Shown: one piece after another, positions 35,803 to 47,043 of the stretch
How the letters are laid out: the number at the start of each line of letters is the position of its first letter
Numbering within the stretch: position 1 is the first letter of the stretch
Assembly (NCBI GenBank): GCA_963774945.1
Contig: CAVZHA010000015.1
Coordinates: 1,520,022-1,584,021, forward strand
Reading direction: 5' to 3'
Length of the DNA: 64,000 bases
DNA from: Trebonia sp963774945
GTDB lineage: Bacteria; Actinomycetota; Actinomycetes; Streptosporangiales; Streptosporangiaceae
The notes under the pieces: generated by a model
Told to the model about the DNA's origin: nothing
Database searches by the model: none
The model's input: only the letters and a program-made list of their open reading frames with translations
Position numbers and translations under genes: made by a program

Positions 35803-37215
35803 TTAGACGACGGCGTACCGTTCGAGCTCGAACGCCAGCTCCGGCGGCACCCGGGCCTCGAGCAGGGTCCCGTCGGGGCCGTGCTCCTCGTGCGCGACCT
35901 CGCCTGCGGCGTGCGCCCTGGCCACCAGGTCGCCCCGGCTGTAGGGCACGCTCGCCCGGATCAGCTGGTCCCGCTCGGGCAGCCGGGCCTCGATCGCGGC
36001 CCGGAGCTCGTCGATGCCCTCGCCGGTCCTGGCCGACACCAGCACCGACTCCCGCTCGCGGAGCTGCAGCGCCTTGAGCGCGACCGGGTCGGCGTCGTCG
36101 ATCTTGTTGATCACGACCAGCTCGGGGACGTTCCCCGCGCCGATCTCATTGAGGACCGATCGGACGGCCGAGAGCTGCGCGGCCGGGTCGGCGTCGGAGC
36201 CGTCGACCACGTGCAGGATCAGCTCGCCGTCGGCCGCCTCCTCGAGGGTCGACCTGAACGCGTCCACCAGCTGGTGCGGCAGGTGCCGGACGAAGCCGAC
36301 CGTGTCGGTCAGCGTGAACGGCCGCCCGCCGGGCGACTTGGCCCGGCGCACGCTCGGGTCGAGGGTGGCGAACAGCGCGTCCTCGACCAGCACGCCCGCG
36401 CCGGTCAGCGCGTTGAGCAGGCTCGACTTGCCCGCGTTGGTGTACCCGGCGATGACCACGCTCGGCACCCCGTTGCGGCGCCGCAGGCCGCGCTGGGTCT
36501 CCCGGCCGGTCTTGAAGCCGTTGATCTCGCCGCGCAGCTTGGAGATCTTGGTCCTGATCCGCCGCCGGTCGGTCTCGATCTTGGTCTCGCCGGGACCGCG
36601 GGTGCCGATGCCGCCGCCGCCGGCCACCCGGCCGCCGGCCTGCCTCGACAGCGACTCGCCCCAGCCGCGCAGTCGCGGCAGCATGTACTGCAGCTGCGCG
36701 AGCTCGACCTGGGCCTTGCCCTCGCGGCTCTTGGCGTGCTGGGCGAAGATGTCCAGGATCAGCGCGGTCCGGTCGATGACCTTGACCTTGACCACGCTCT
36801 CGAGCTTGCGCAGCTGGCTCGGGCTGAGCTCGCCGTCGCAGATCACCGTGTCGGCGCCGGTCGCGGCCACGATCCCGGCCAGCTCCCTGGCCTTGCCTGA
36901 GCCGACGTAGGTGGCGGTGTCGACCCGGCTGCGGCGCTGGATGACGCCGTCGAGCACGATCGACCCGGCCGTCTCGGCCAGCCTGCTCAGCTCGGTGAGC
37001 GAGTTCTCGGCGTTCGCCTGGGTGCCCTCGGTCCATACCCCGATCAGCACCACCCGCTCGAGTCGCAGCGCGCGGTACTCGACCTCGGTGACGTCGGTGA
37101 GCTCGGTCGAGAGACCCGCCACGCGACGGAGCGCGTGCCGATCCTCGAGGTCGAAGTCGCCGGTCGCGGCGTCCAGCTCGCGGTCTCGCTCGCGCTCGCC
37201 ATAGGCAGTCGTCAT
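35803..37215 (-). CDS. hflX: ribosome-associated GTPase HflX
   Basis: A 470-residue GTPase that splits stalled or hibernating ribosomes. The N-terminal HflX domain includes RVDTATYVGSGKA and VICDGELSPSQLRKLE. A Gly-rich linker (AGGGGIGTRGPGETKIE) leads to the G domain with GYTNAGKSSLLN, DTVGFVRHLP and NKIDDAD. The C-terminal domain ends VPPELAFELERYAVV. Normal length for actinobacteria. It is the last leftward gene before the repeat-rich gap, with its own hairpin terminator. Confidence 0.95.
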   Translation of the reverse strand: MTTAYGERERDRELDAATGDFDLEDRHALRRVAGLSTELTDVTEVEYRALRLERVVLIGVWTEGTQANAENSLTELSRLAETAGSIVLDGVIQRRSRVDTATYVGSGKARELAGIVAATGADTVICDGELSPSQLRKLESVVKVKVIDRTALILDIFAQHAKSREGKAQVELAQLQYMLPRLRGWGESLSRQAGGRVAGGGGIGTRGPGETKIETDRRRIRTKISKLRGEINGFKTGRETQRGLRRRNGVPSVVIAGYTNAGKSSLLNALTGAGVLVEDALFATLDPSVRRAKSPGGRPFTLTDTVGFVRHLPHQLVDAFRSTLEEAADGELILHVVDGSDADPAAQLSAVRSVLNEIGAGNVPELVVINKIDDADPVALKALQLRERESVLVSARTGEGIDELRAAIEARLPERDQLIRASVPYSRGDLVARAHAAGEVAHEEHGPDGTLLEARVPPELAFELERYAVV

Positions 37216-37273
37216 TGTCCTCCAAGCAATTCGTCATCTTGATCGTGCCACCATCGCTGGCGGCAGTCATCTG

Positions 37274-37316
37274 AATAAACAACCGATCGGCTCCGGTTGT
37301 GCCCGGGGCCGATCGG
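37274..37316 (-). terminator. intrinsic terminator of the PH-like gene
   Basis: On the minus strand, CCGATCGGC (37316-37308) pairs with GCCGATCGG (37291-37283), followed by TTGTTTATT. A good stem plus T-rich tail just after the gene ending at 37328. Confidence 0.75.
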
Positions 37317-37327
37317 CGTGGGGGTCG

Positions 37328-37702
37328 CTAGCCCAGGTTGGGCGCGATCGCGCTGTCGGCCGCGTTGACGTCCTTGTAGAAGTAGCGGCGGACGTGGATC
37401 TTGCCGGCCGGGGTCTCGATCTTGAACCAGAGGCCGGAGGTCGGGCCGAGCCGGGTCGACCGCGGCAGCTCGCTGACCACCGCGCGGGCCGTCCGCTGGG
37501 TCCACTTGCCCGCGTCGAGCACCAGGATGCGCCGCTCGGTCACCGCGACGATCCGGTACCGGTTGATGATCAGGGCGATCAGCGAGCCGATGAGCGGCGC
37601 GGTCAGCGGGGAGGCGGTCTGAGCGCCGAATACCTGCTCGATCGTCTCGCCCGGTTCGACAAACTGCGCGGCCGACGCGCGCATTACATCTCGGACTGCC
37701 AT
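37328..37702 (-). CDS. PH-domain-like small membrane-associated protein
   Basis: A 124-residue protein from ATG 37700-37702 (AVRDVMRASAAQFVEPGE), with AGAGGG upstream. The pattern EPGETIEQVFGAQT, a short hydrophobic stretch (LTAPLIGSLIALIINRYRIV), AVTERRILVLDAG and LWFKIETPAGKIHVRR is that of bacterial PH-like (DUF2244/bPH-type) domains. Function unknown. Single-gene unit upstream of hflX. Confidence 0.7.
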   Translation of the reverse strand: MAVRDVMRASAAQFVEPGETIEQVFGAQTASPLTAPLIGSLIALIINRYRIVAVTERRILVLDAGKWTQRTARAVVSELPRSTRLGPTSGLWFKIETPAGKIHVRRYFYKDVNAADSAIAPNLG

Positions 37703-37835
37703 GCTGCCCTCTTTTGCTGGTGAAAATCGCGCACCCACGGCGCGGTTCACAGTTATACCAACAAGGCAGAACATCACGACATAGTTGATTAATCGGGCGG
37801 CTCGTCGTCGCTCGCTACCCGCTACCCGGTGGTTG

Positions 37836-39241
37836 TCATTCCTCGTCGAACAGGACGTTGACGGCGTCGCGGCCTGCCACCAGGGCGGCCGTGAGCAGGG
37901 CGCCCTCGGTGGTGAGGCGGCTGACTTGCGGGGTCCAGGCAGGCGGGAAGACGGTTAGCGCCTGGCCTGCGGCCTGCCTTTCCGCGATGTCTACGGCGTC
38001 GGCGGCGTTGCGGGTGGCCCGGGTGAGCATGGCGGTGCGGAGTTCGGGGGACTCGTTCCTGAGCGTGGTGCGGGTGAGCAGCCGGACGGAGCGGGGCGGC
38101 CGAGCGGGCGCGAGCGGCGAGCCGGCTTCCTCGAGCGCAGCTGCCGCTTCTGCGTCGGTCTCGGCGGCTTCCGCTTGGGCTTCGGCTTTCGCTTCGTCGG
38201 CTCTCACTTCGGCTTCGGCCTGCGCTTGCGCTTCGGCTTCCGCTTCGTCGGCTCTCACTTCGGCTTCGGCCTCCGCTTGCGCTTCGGGTTCGGCCTCCGC
38301 TTGCGCTTCGGGTTCGGCCTCCGCTTGCGCTTCGGCTTCGGCCTGCGCTTGCGTCCCGACCTCCGCTTGGGCTCCGGCGTCCGCCCGGCGTCTGGCTCTC
38401 GCTCGAGGTCTGGCTCTCGCCTGCAGTTTGGCTATGGCCTGGTGTTTAGCTTCCGCTTGCGGTCCGGCTTCCTGCTCCTCGTCGATTCCCGCCGCCTGGT
38501 CAGGGCTGGCCTGGTCATCGGCGCCGTCCGCGCTGACCGCGCTGACCGCGCTGACCGCGCTGACCGCGCTGGCCGTCGGGTCGAGCGGGCGGCGGGAGCG
38601 GAGCACCAGGATGTGGGTCGCGCCCTGGGCGAGCGGGGTGCGGAACGGGATCGACTCGGCCACGCCCAGCGTCGTAGAAACGGCGGTCGTGCAGCTCGAT
38701 CGGCGGGCCGGCCAGGAACGGGAGCGAGGCGCTGGCCCGCAGCGCCAGCCGAAGCTCGGCCTCGTCGGTGATCAGCGGGCGCAGGTCGGTCGACTCGCCG
38801 GTGGCGGCGTCCGTCGCCAGCGGGTGGTACTCGACCGGGCTGGCCAGGACCGAGGCGAAGTCCATCGGGAACTCGGTCTGGTACAGCACCTCGATCAGCG
38901 TCTCGACGTCGACCACGGGCCGTCGCCGGGGCCGCCGGCGCAGCGGCGCCGACCAGCGGATCAGCGACCGCGCGTAGTCCGGATCGGCCCAGCCCCGCAG
39001 CCCCTCCGGGTGTTGAGCTGACCAGCCAGGCACCGCTGATCGCGCCGGCCGACGAACCGTAGACGGCGTCGAAGGCGGGCACCAGCCCGCGCTCGTGCAG
39101 CGCCAGCGCCATCCCGGCCGAGACGGTGCCGCGCATGCCGCCGCCCTCGATCGAGAGCGCGATGCGCAGGCCGTCGTCGCGGTGGCCCGGCCGGCTGCCC
39201 GATCGTGCCCGCTCCTCGATCACGCGCAGTACCTCGTGCAC
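37836..39241 (-). pseudogene. patatin-like phospholipase with Ala/Glu-rich tail, two frameshifts
   Basis: The N-terminal frame from 39241 has the oxyanion loop SIEGGGMRGTVSAGMAL and the nucleophile elbow YGSSAGAISGAW. The frame changes near 39015 to PEGLRGWADPDYARSLIRW and the catalytic-Asp region RRFYDAG. It changes again near 38666 to VAESIPFRTPLAQGATHILVLRSRRP. Each joint needs one base removed. The Ser-Asp dyad is therefore present. After the patatin fold comes a 110-residue insert of AEAQAEAEPEAQ-type repeats (about 38130-38460) and AVS repeats, then a conserved-looking C-terminus ending AVNVLFDEE. Lipid acyl hydrolase by family; substrate unknown. Confidence 0.75.
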
Positions 39242-39516
39242 CCTAGAAACCCTATCCGGCCGTCAGCCGCCCGCCCTGGGTGCCTCCGGGCGCGCGCCGC
39301 GCGGCCCACTTCTTGCTGTTATCTCGAAGAGGCGTCTGCTGCGGCTTAGACGTTTCTTGCCTGCGGCACGGGTGGGGCGGATTGGGCGAATGAGGCGACG
39401 CCGATAAAGATCTTGGAGGAAAAGACCGCTATGCGAGTGCTTTTCTTCCGTCACGAAAAAAGTCTCCATGATCTTTTCCGTACAACTGCTCACGCGCCCC
39501 ACCAGCACCAGCGGTG
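39242..39516. other. gene-free stretch between patatin and HelD genes
   Basis: The only open frame on the minus strand (39263-39508) has A/T-rich third positions unlike the genome's genes and no ribosome site, so I do not call it. It probably holds the promoter of the patatin gene, with TAAAGATC around 39406. Confidence 0.5.
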
Positions 39517-39820
39517 TCAGTTGGCGGGGTCGGACGTCAGTTGGCCGGGGTCAGGGACGCCAGTTGGCGGGTGTCGGGCGTCAGTTGGCGGGGGTCAGGG
39601 AGGTCAGGGAGGCGGGGAGGTCGCCCTCGTGGATGACGGTTCAGTTGGCGGGGGTCAGGGAGGTCAGGGAGGCGGGGAGGTCGCCCTCGTGGATGACGGT
39701 TCAGTTGGCGGGGGTCAGGGAGGTCAGGGAGGCGGGGAGGTCGCCCTCGTGGATGACGGTTCAGTTGGCGGGGGTCAGGGAGGTGAGCGAGGCGGGGAGG
39801 TCGCCCTCGTGGATGACGGT
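39517..39820 (-). repeat. 60-bp tandem duplication of the helD 3' end including its stop codon
   Basis: Units at 39581-39640, 39641-39700 and 39701-39760 are identical and copy the last 60 bases of helD (39761-39820), stop codon included. Each ends TSLTPAN-stop. The native unit differs from the copies only at two bases, both synonymous (TCG CTC against TCC CTG). Shorter degenerate copies of TCAGTTGGCGGG extend down to 39517. Confidence 0.9.
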
Positions 39821-42125
39821 GAGGCGGTGGGTGGCGCGGGTGATGGCGACGTAGAGGTCGTGGCCGCCGTTGGGGGACTGGGCGATGACGCCCGCCGGGT
39901 CGACCAGGATCACCCGGTCGAACTCGAGGCCCTTGGCCTGGGAGACGGTGAGCAGCGCGGCCACGGCGTCGAGGGACTCCGGCCGGTCGCCCGGGGTCGC
40001 CTCGCCGATCGCGGCCGCGAGGGCGCCGGTCAGGGGGTCGGGGGCGATGATGGCGAGCCGGCCGCCGTCCGGGCCGCCGAGCTCGGCCAGGTCGGCCCGG
40101 GCCGCGCGGGCCGCCGCCGGGATCAGCCCGCCCGCGGCCGCCCTGATCGCGCGCGGCCCGACGCCCTCCGAGCGGACCGACTCCGGGGGGCGCTCGTCCG
40201 GTGCGACCGAGGCAAGCACGTCGGCCGCGGCCGTCATGATCTCGGCCGGGGTGCGGTAGTTCACGGTCAGCCGCTCTTCCCGCCATCGCCCGCCCACGAG
40301 GGGATTCAGCATCGCCTTCCACGATCGGGCGCCGGCCGGCGAGCCGGTCTGCGCGACGTCGCCGACCACGGTCATCGACCGGGTCGGGTTGCGGCGCAGC
40401 ACCATCCGCCAGGCCATCGAGGAGAGCTCCTGGGCCTCGTCGATGATCACGTGCCCGTAGGCCCAGCTCCGGTCGGCGCCGGCCCGCTCGGCGGTGGACA
40501 GGGCCGGGCCGTTGTCGCGGTTCCAGGCGGCCAGCGTCTCGGCGTCGACCAGCCCGAGGTCGGCCACGCCGGTCGACTCGAGCACCTCCTGGGCGTACTG
40601 CGTCTCCAGCCGCTGGGCGCGCTCGAGCGCGCGGCGGGCCGCCTTGGCGGCCGAGTCGTCGACGCCGAGCAGCTCGGCGAGCTCGTCGAGCAGCGGGACG
40701 TCCGCCACCGTCCAGCGAGACGGGTGGTCCGGGCGTGGGAGCAGGGACCGTTCGACATCGGAAAGAAGGGACCCGGCGGCGGACCGGATCGCGGCGGGCG
40801 ACCTCAGCAACCCGGCCAGCAGCCTTTCCGGGGTAAGCAGGGGCCACAGCTGGTCGAGCGCGTCGACCACCCCCGGCTCGGACCACAGCCGCTCGCGGGC
40901 GTAGGGCAGGTCCTCGTCGTCGAAGGGACGGTCGAGCACCCGGGCCTCGCCCCGGGCGAGCTCGTTCAGCAGCTCGGTGACGAAGAGCTTGCGGGCGACG
41001 TTGTGCGGCTTGCGGGTCGAGCGGGCGCGGTCGCGGGCGCGTAGGATCACCTCGCGCCGCAGCGGGATCTGGACCCGGTCGGCGTCGACCTCGAGATCGG
41101 CCTTCGGCACCCGCTGCCGGTCGCGGACCGCCTGCTGGAGCAGCCGGACCATCCGCTCGTCGCCCTTGACGACCGCGGCCGGGTCGCGGGTGTCGGTCGC
41201 GTGCACGCCGGGGAACAGGTCGCCGAGCGTGTGCAGGACCACGTCGGTCTCGCCCAGCGACGGCAGCACCTGGCCGATGTAGCGCAGGAAGGTCGCGTTC
41301 GGGCCGATGACGAGGACGCCGCGGCGCTCGAGGGTGCGGCGGTGGGTGTAGAGCAGGTAGGCGGCGCGGTGCAGCGCGGCGACGGTCTTGCCGGTGCCGG
41401 GGCCGCCCTGCACGACCAGCACCCCTGGCAGGTCGGCGCGGATCACCCGGTCCTGCTCGGCCTGGATGGTGGCGACGACGTCGGCCATCCGGCCGGTGCG
41501 CGCGCTCGACACCGCCGCGATGAGCGCCGCCTCGCCGGACAGGGTCGCCCGGTCGCTGTCGGAGAGCTTGTCGAGGTCGAAGACCTCGTCGTCGACGCCG
41601 GTCACCTGGCGGCGCCTGGTGTAGATGTGACGGCGCCGGACGAGCCCCTGCGGGCTCCGCGGCGTGGCGGCATAGAAAGGCCGCGCGGCCGGCGCCCGCC
41701 AGTCGATTAGCTTCAGGTCGTAATCGTCGTTGCGGAGGCCGATCCGGCCGATGTAAAGCGTGAGCCGCTGCTCGTCGTCGACGCGGCCGAAACAGAGGCC
41801 GCGCTCGGTCAGGTTGAGCTGGCTAATGCGCTTTTCATGCTCGGCCGACGACACGTCGCGTTCCAGTCTGGCCTGGTGCGTGCCGCCCGCCCCGCCCTGG
41901 GCGCGAACGCTCGCGAGCTCCAGCTCGCTGCGCTCTCTGGCCTGGTCAAGCAGGCTGTAGAGCATCGTCACGTACTGCTTGCTCGGTGCGCACGGCGGCA
42001 GCGTAGCCGGTGCTCGGCGTGCCTTCTGCGCTGTTTTCCGCGGGGCTTTCCGCGCTGTATTCAGCAGTGTCTTCCGCAGGGCTTTCCTCGACTGGCGGCT
42101 CGGAATCCGTTTGACGCATTGCCAT
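39761..42125 (-). CDS. helD: HelD-like RNA polymerase-recycling ATPase (one frameshift near the N-terminus)
   Basis: A superfamily I helicase-like motor that removes stalled RNA polymerase from DNA. The main frame (39761-41971) has Walker A GGPGTGKTVAALHRAAYLL, motif II VIIDEAQELSSMAW, motif III VVGDVAQTGSP, RLTVNYRTPAEI and VSQAKGLEFDRVILVDP near the end. The family N-terminus (EQ-YVTMLYSLLDQAR) is split. A frame starting at ATG 42125 (MAMRQTDSEPPVEE, acidic) runs to RTEQ near 41982, and deleting one base there joins it to QYVTMLYSLL. About 787 residues if repaired. It lies divergent from aceB. Confidence 0.87.
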
Positions 42126-42337
42126 AATGCTTGGTATACTCCCGAATGCCGGCGTAAGCCGGATTGCTTTTATATATGGGAAGCACTGCATGCCGTGGAC
42201 AGGATTGCTAAGCCTACCACGAACGCTAAGCGCTGCTTTCCCCGGTAATTACCCTCCCCTCGGCCACGGCACCTGCCGCTGGGCCGGGCGTCGGCGGCCG
42301 CCTAGGATAGACAGCCGTAGCTGGGAGGAGCCGAACA

Positions 42338-43936
<1,599 letters not shown>

Positions 43937-43982
43937 GCGCGCGGGCCGGCCTCGGTCGGCCGGAGGCAGGAAGGGGCGCTCG

Positions 43983-45578
43983 ATGGGCGAGTCAACTGCA
44001 GCAGCCGCGTCGATGGCGTCGGCGGCGTCGAGTGCGTCGGCGTCGAGTGCGTCGGCGGCGGGGGCCGCTGGCGCGCCGGTTGGGGCGCGCGTGCCTGCGG
44101 CGGCGGTGGCGCGGGCGGCGGTGGCGCGGGCGGCGGGGCTCGCGCCGGTCATGCGCTCGATCTGCGGGGCCGGCAATGTCCTGACCGACCCGCTTGAGCT
44201 GCGCACCTACGAGTGCGACGGGCTGACGTCGCATCGGGCCACGCCGGCCCTGGTGGTGCTGCCGTCGACGGCGGAGGAGGTGGCGGCGGTGGTGCGGGCG
44301 TGCGCCTCGGCCGGCGTGATCTTCGTCGCCCGCGGCAGCGGCACCGGCCTGTCCGGCGGCGCCGTCCCGAACGCCGAGGGCGTGCTGATCGTCATGTCGC
44401 GGATGCGGCGCGTCCTCGAGATCGACGCGGTCGCCCGGCGCGCGGTGGTGGAGCCGGGGGTGACCAACCTGTCGGTGACCGAGGCGGTCCGGCCGTTCGG
44501 GCTGTTCTACGCGCCCGACCCGTCGTCGCAGGTGGTCTGCTCGGTCGGCGGGAACGTGGCCGAGAACTCCGGCGGCGCGCACTGCCTCAAGCACGGGTTC
44601 ACCGTCAACCACGTGCTCGGCCTGGAGATCGTCACCCCGGCCGGCGAGCTGACCTGGCTGGGCGACGGCACCGGAGTCGGGTCTGGTTACGACCTGCTGG
44701 GCGCGTTCACCGGGTCGGAGGGCACGCTCGGCATCGTCACCAAGATCATCGTCAAGCTCACCCCGGCCCCCGAGGCGGTCCACCTGGTGCTGGCCGCGTA
44801 CGACTCGCTCGAGGCGGGCGGCCGGGCGGTGACCGACATCATCGCGGCCGGGATCGTGCCCGCCGCGATCGAGATGATGGACGCGCTCTCGATCGAGGCG
44901 GCCGAGGCGGCGGTGCACTGCGGCTACCCCGACGGGGCGGCGGCGGTGCTGCTGGTGGAGCTGGACGGGCCCGCCGCCGAGGTCGAGGCGGAGCTGGCCA
45001 CGGTCCGCGCGATCTGCGAGGCGGCCGGCGCGCGGGAGATCCGCGCGGCCGACGACCCGGTCCAGCGGGCCGGGATCTGGGCCGGGCGGAAGTCCGCCTT
45101 CGCCGCCGTCGGGCGGCTGTCGCCCGCCTACATCGTGCAGGACGGGGTGGTGCCGCGGACGGCGCTTGGCGACGTGCTGGCCCGGATTTCGGCCCTGTCG
45201 GCCGAGTCCGGCATCCGGGTCGCGAACGTCTTCCACGCCGGCGACGGGAACCTGCACCCGCTGGTGCTCTACAACGACGCGGTGCCGGGCGAGACCGAAG
45301 CCGCCGAGGCGGTCTCCGGCGCCATCCTCGACACCTGCATCGAGTACGGCGGGTCGATCACCGGCGAGCACGGGGTGGGGCTGGACAAATCCCGCTATAT
45401 GCCGAAAATGTTCACCGCCGCCGACCTGGACACGATGCAGCTGGTCCGGTGCGCCTTCGACCCGGCCTCGCTCTGCAATCCGGGCAAGGTGTTCCCGACC
45501 CCGCGGCTGTGCGGAGAGGTCCCTGGTCACCGCCGCGGTCCCCGCCCCGCCGCGGCGCCGGGGATGGAGGTTTTCTAA
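43983..45578 (+). CDS. glcD: glycolate oxidase FAD subunit GlcD
   Basis: A 531-residue FAD-linked oxidase. The PCMH FAD-binding domain contains ARGSGTGLSGGAVPN and SVGGNVAENSGGAHCLKHG. The C-terminal FAD-oxidase domain contains NVFHAGDGNLHPLVLYND and the active-site GSITGEHGVGLDK. Residues 1-55 are almost pure Ala/Ser and are probably unstructured; a later start near VMRSICGAGNVL is possible. It begins 47 bases after aceB. A dispersed hairpin element follows before glcE. Confidence 0.92.
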   Translation: MGESTAAAASMASAASSASASSASAAGAAGAPVGARVPAAAVARAAVARAAGLAPVMRSICGAGNVLTDPLELRTYECDGLTSHRATPALVVLPSTAEEVAAVVRACASAGVIFVARGSGTGLSGGAVPNAEGVLIVMSRMRRVLEIDAVARRAVVEPGVTNLSVTEAVRPFGLFYAPDPSSQVVCSVGGNVAENSGGAHCLKHGFTVNHVLGLEIVTPAGELTWLGDGTGVGSGYDLLGAFTGSEGTLGIVTKIIVKLTPAPEAVHLVLAAYDSLEAGGRAVTDIIAAGIVPAAIEMMDALSIEAAEAAVHCGYPDGAAAVLLVELDGPAAEVEAELATVRAICEAAGAREIRAADDPVQRAGIWAGRKSAFAAVGRLSPAYIVQDGVVPRTALGDVLARISALSAESGIRVANVFHAGDGNLHPLVLYNDAVPGETEAAEAVSGAILDTCIEYGGSITGEHGVGLDKSRYMPKMFTAADLDTMQLVRCAFDPASLCNPGKVFPTPRLCGEVPGHRRGPRPAAAPGMEVF

Positions 45579-45585
45579 TGCGATC

Positions 45586-45599
45586 ATCCCGAACGGTCC
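45586..45599 (+). other. recurrent 3'-end motif ATCCCGAACGGTCC
   Basis: Begins seven bases after the glcD stop codon, on the coding strand. Same word as downstream of leuA, the CBS-protein gene and the TetR gene at 61448. Confidence 0.5.
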
Positions 45600-45672
45600 C
45601 GGGCGTCTCTTCCCGGCCGTTGGCCCTGGGGCGCTTGGTGCGCCTGGTGGGCTTGGTGCGCCATCGAACGTG

Positions 45673-45747
45673 CCAAATGCGCGTTTGGGCTCACTCTTGC
45701 CGGCCCAGCGTTTGGGCTCACTCTTGCCGGCCCAAAGGCGCATTTGG
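45673..45747. repeat. REP-like hairpin element, copy 2, with internal duplication
   Basis: Arms CCAAATGCGCGTTTGGGC and its near-complement ending GCGCATTTGG flank two copies of the loop TCACTCTTGCCG. The internal 27 bases (GCGTTTGGGC through the loop to GGCCCA) are duplicated in tandem. It lies in the 190-base gap between glcD and glcE, unusual inside an operon. Confidence 0.75.
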
Positions 45748-45768
45748 GACGGTGGGCGGGGGGTGGTG

Positions 45769-47034
45769 ATGACCGGGGACGTGGTCGGGAAGGTGCTGGC
45801 GGCGGCGTGCGGCGAGACGCGAGAGGGCGCCGAGGCTGACGTTGTCGGAGGGATCGTGCCCGCGTTCGTGGCCGCGCCGGGGTCGACCGACGAGGCGGCG
45901 GCCGTGATGCGGGCGGCGGCCGAGCACGAGCTGGCGGTGCTGGCGCGCGGGGCGGGCGGCCGGCTCGGCTGGGGGGTGCCGCCGTCGCGGTGTGACCTGC
46001 TGGTCGATATGTCGCGCATGACGTCGGTGGTCGAGCACTCGGCCGGCGACCTGGTGGCGCGGATGCAGGCGGGAGCCCGGATGGGCGACGTCGCGGCTGC
46101 GCTGGGGCGGGACGGGCAGGAGCTCGCGCTCGACGTGCCGGACGAGGCGACGATCGGCGGCGTGGTCGCGAGCGGGCTGGCCGGGGCCCGGCGGCTGCGC
46201 TACGGCACCCCGCGTGACCTGCTGATCGGCATCACCATCGTGCGGGCGGACGGCACCGTGGCCAGGTCGGGCGGGAAGGTCGTCAAGAACGTGGCCGGCT
46301 ACGACCTGGGCAAGCTGCTGGCCGGGTCGGCCGGAACGCTCGCGCTGATCACCGAGGCGACCTTCCGGCTGCATCCGCTGCCCGCCGCGCGGGTGTACGT
46401 GACCGCGGAGTACGCGTCCGCCCGGATCGCGTGCGACGCGGTCGCGGCGGCGGCGAACTCGCCGCTGGTCGCCTCGGCGGTGGAGCTGAGCCGGCCCGAG
46501 CCGGGCGGGCGCGATCCGGCTCGGCGTGCTCCTCGAGGGGTCCGCGGAAGGGGTGGCGGCCCGCGCCATCCGGATGGCGGGTCTGCTCGGCCCGGCCGAG
46601 ACCTCGCTCGAGCCGCCGTCGTGGTGGCGCGGCGGCGACTGGAGCGACGTCGAGGGCGGCACGCTGATCCGCGTCTCGTGCTGGGTGTCGGCGCTGCCGA
46701 CGGTGCTTGACGCGGTCGACGCGGCCGCGCGTCGACGCGGGCGCTGTTCCCTCCGATCTCGGGCTCGGCCGGCGCGGGCGTGCTCTACCTGCGGATCGAC
46801 CCCGACGCGGCGGCGGAGGCGGCGGCCGGGTTCGTGCGGGCGCTGCGGGCCGCGCTGGCCGCCGAGCGGGGCGGGGTGGTTGTGCTGGCAGCGCCGTCGG
46901 CTGTACGGGAGGCGCTGGCGGGGTACGGCGGGATGGCGGGGACGGTTCCCTCGCTGGGCCTGATGCGGGCGGTCAAGGACCAGTTCGACCCCGGGCACCG
47001 GATGGCACCGGGCCGGTTCCCCGACATGATGTAA
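45769..47034 (+). pseudogene. glcE: glycolate oxidase subunit GlcE, two frameshifts
   Basis: From ATG 45769 the FAD-binding PCMH domain reads VLARGAGGRLGWGVPPSRCD, DEATIGGVVASGLAG and GGKVVKNVAGYDLGKLLAGS, all GlcE signatures. The frame changes near 46510, continuing as LLEGSAEGVAARAIRMAGLL and TSLEPPSWW. It changes again near 46735, continuing as VLYLRIDPDAAAEAAAGF and ending KDQFDPGHRMAPGRFPDMM. All three segments are typical and ordered, so the gene is complete apart from two single-base shifts. It supplies the second flavin subunit of glycolate oxidase. Confidence 0.85.
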
Positions 47035-47043
47035 GGGATTTTG

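Noticed and set aside
39263..39508. 81-codon minus frame between patatin and helD
   Set aside because: Third positions are not GC-rich and there is no start signal.
40735..40762. Copy of the CGAACGGTCC word inside helD
   Set aside because: It lies in a well-conserved coding stretch (DVERSLLPRP) and is probably coincidence.
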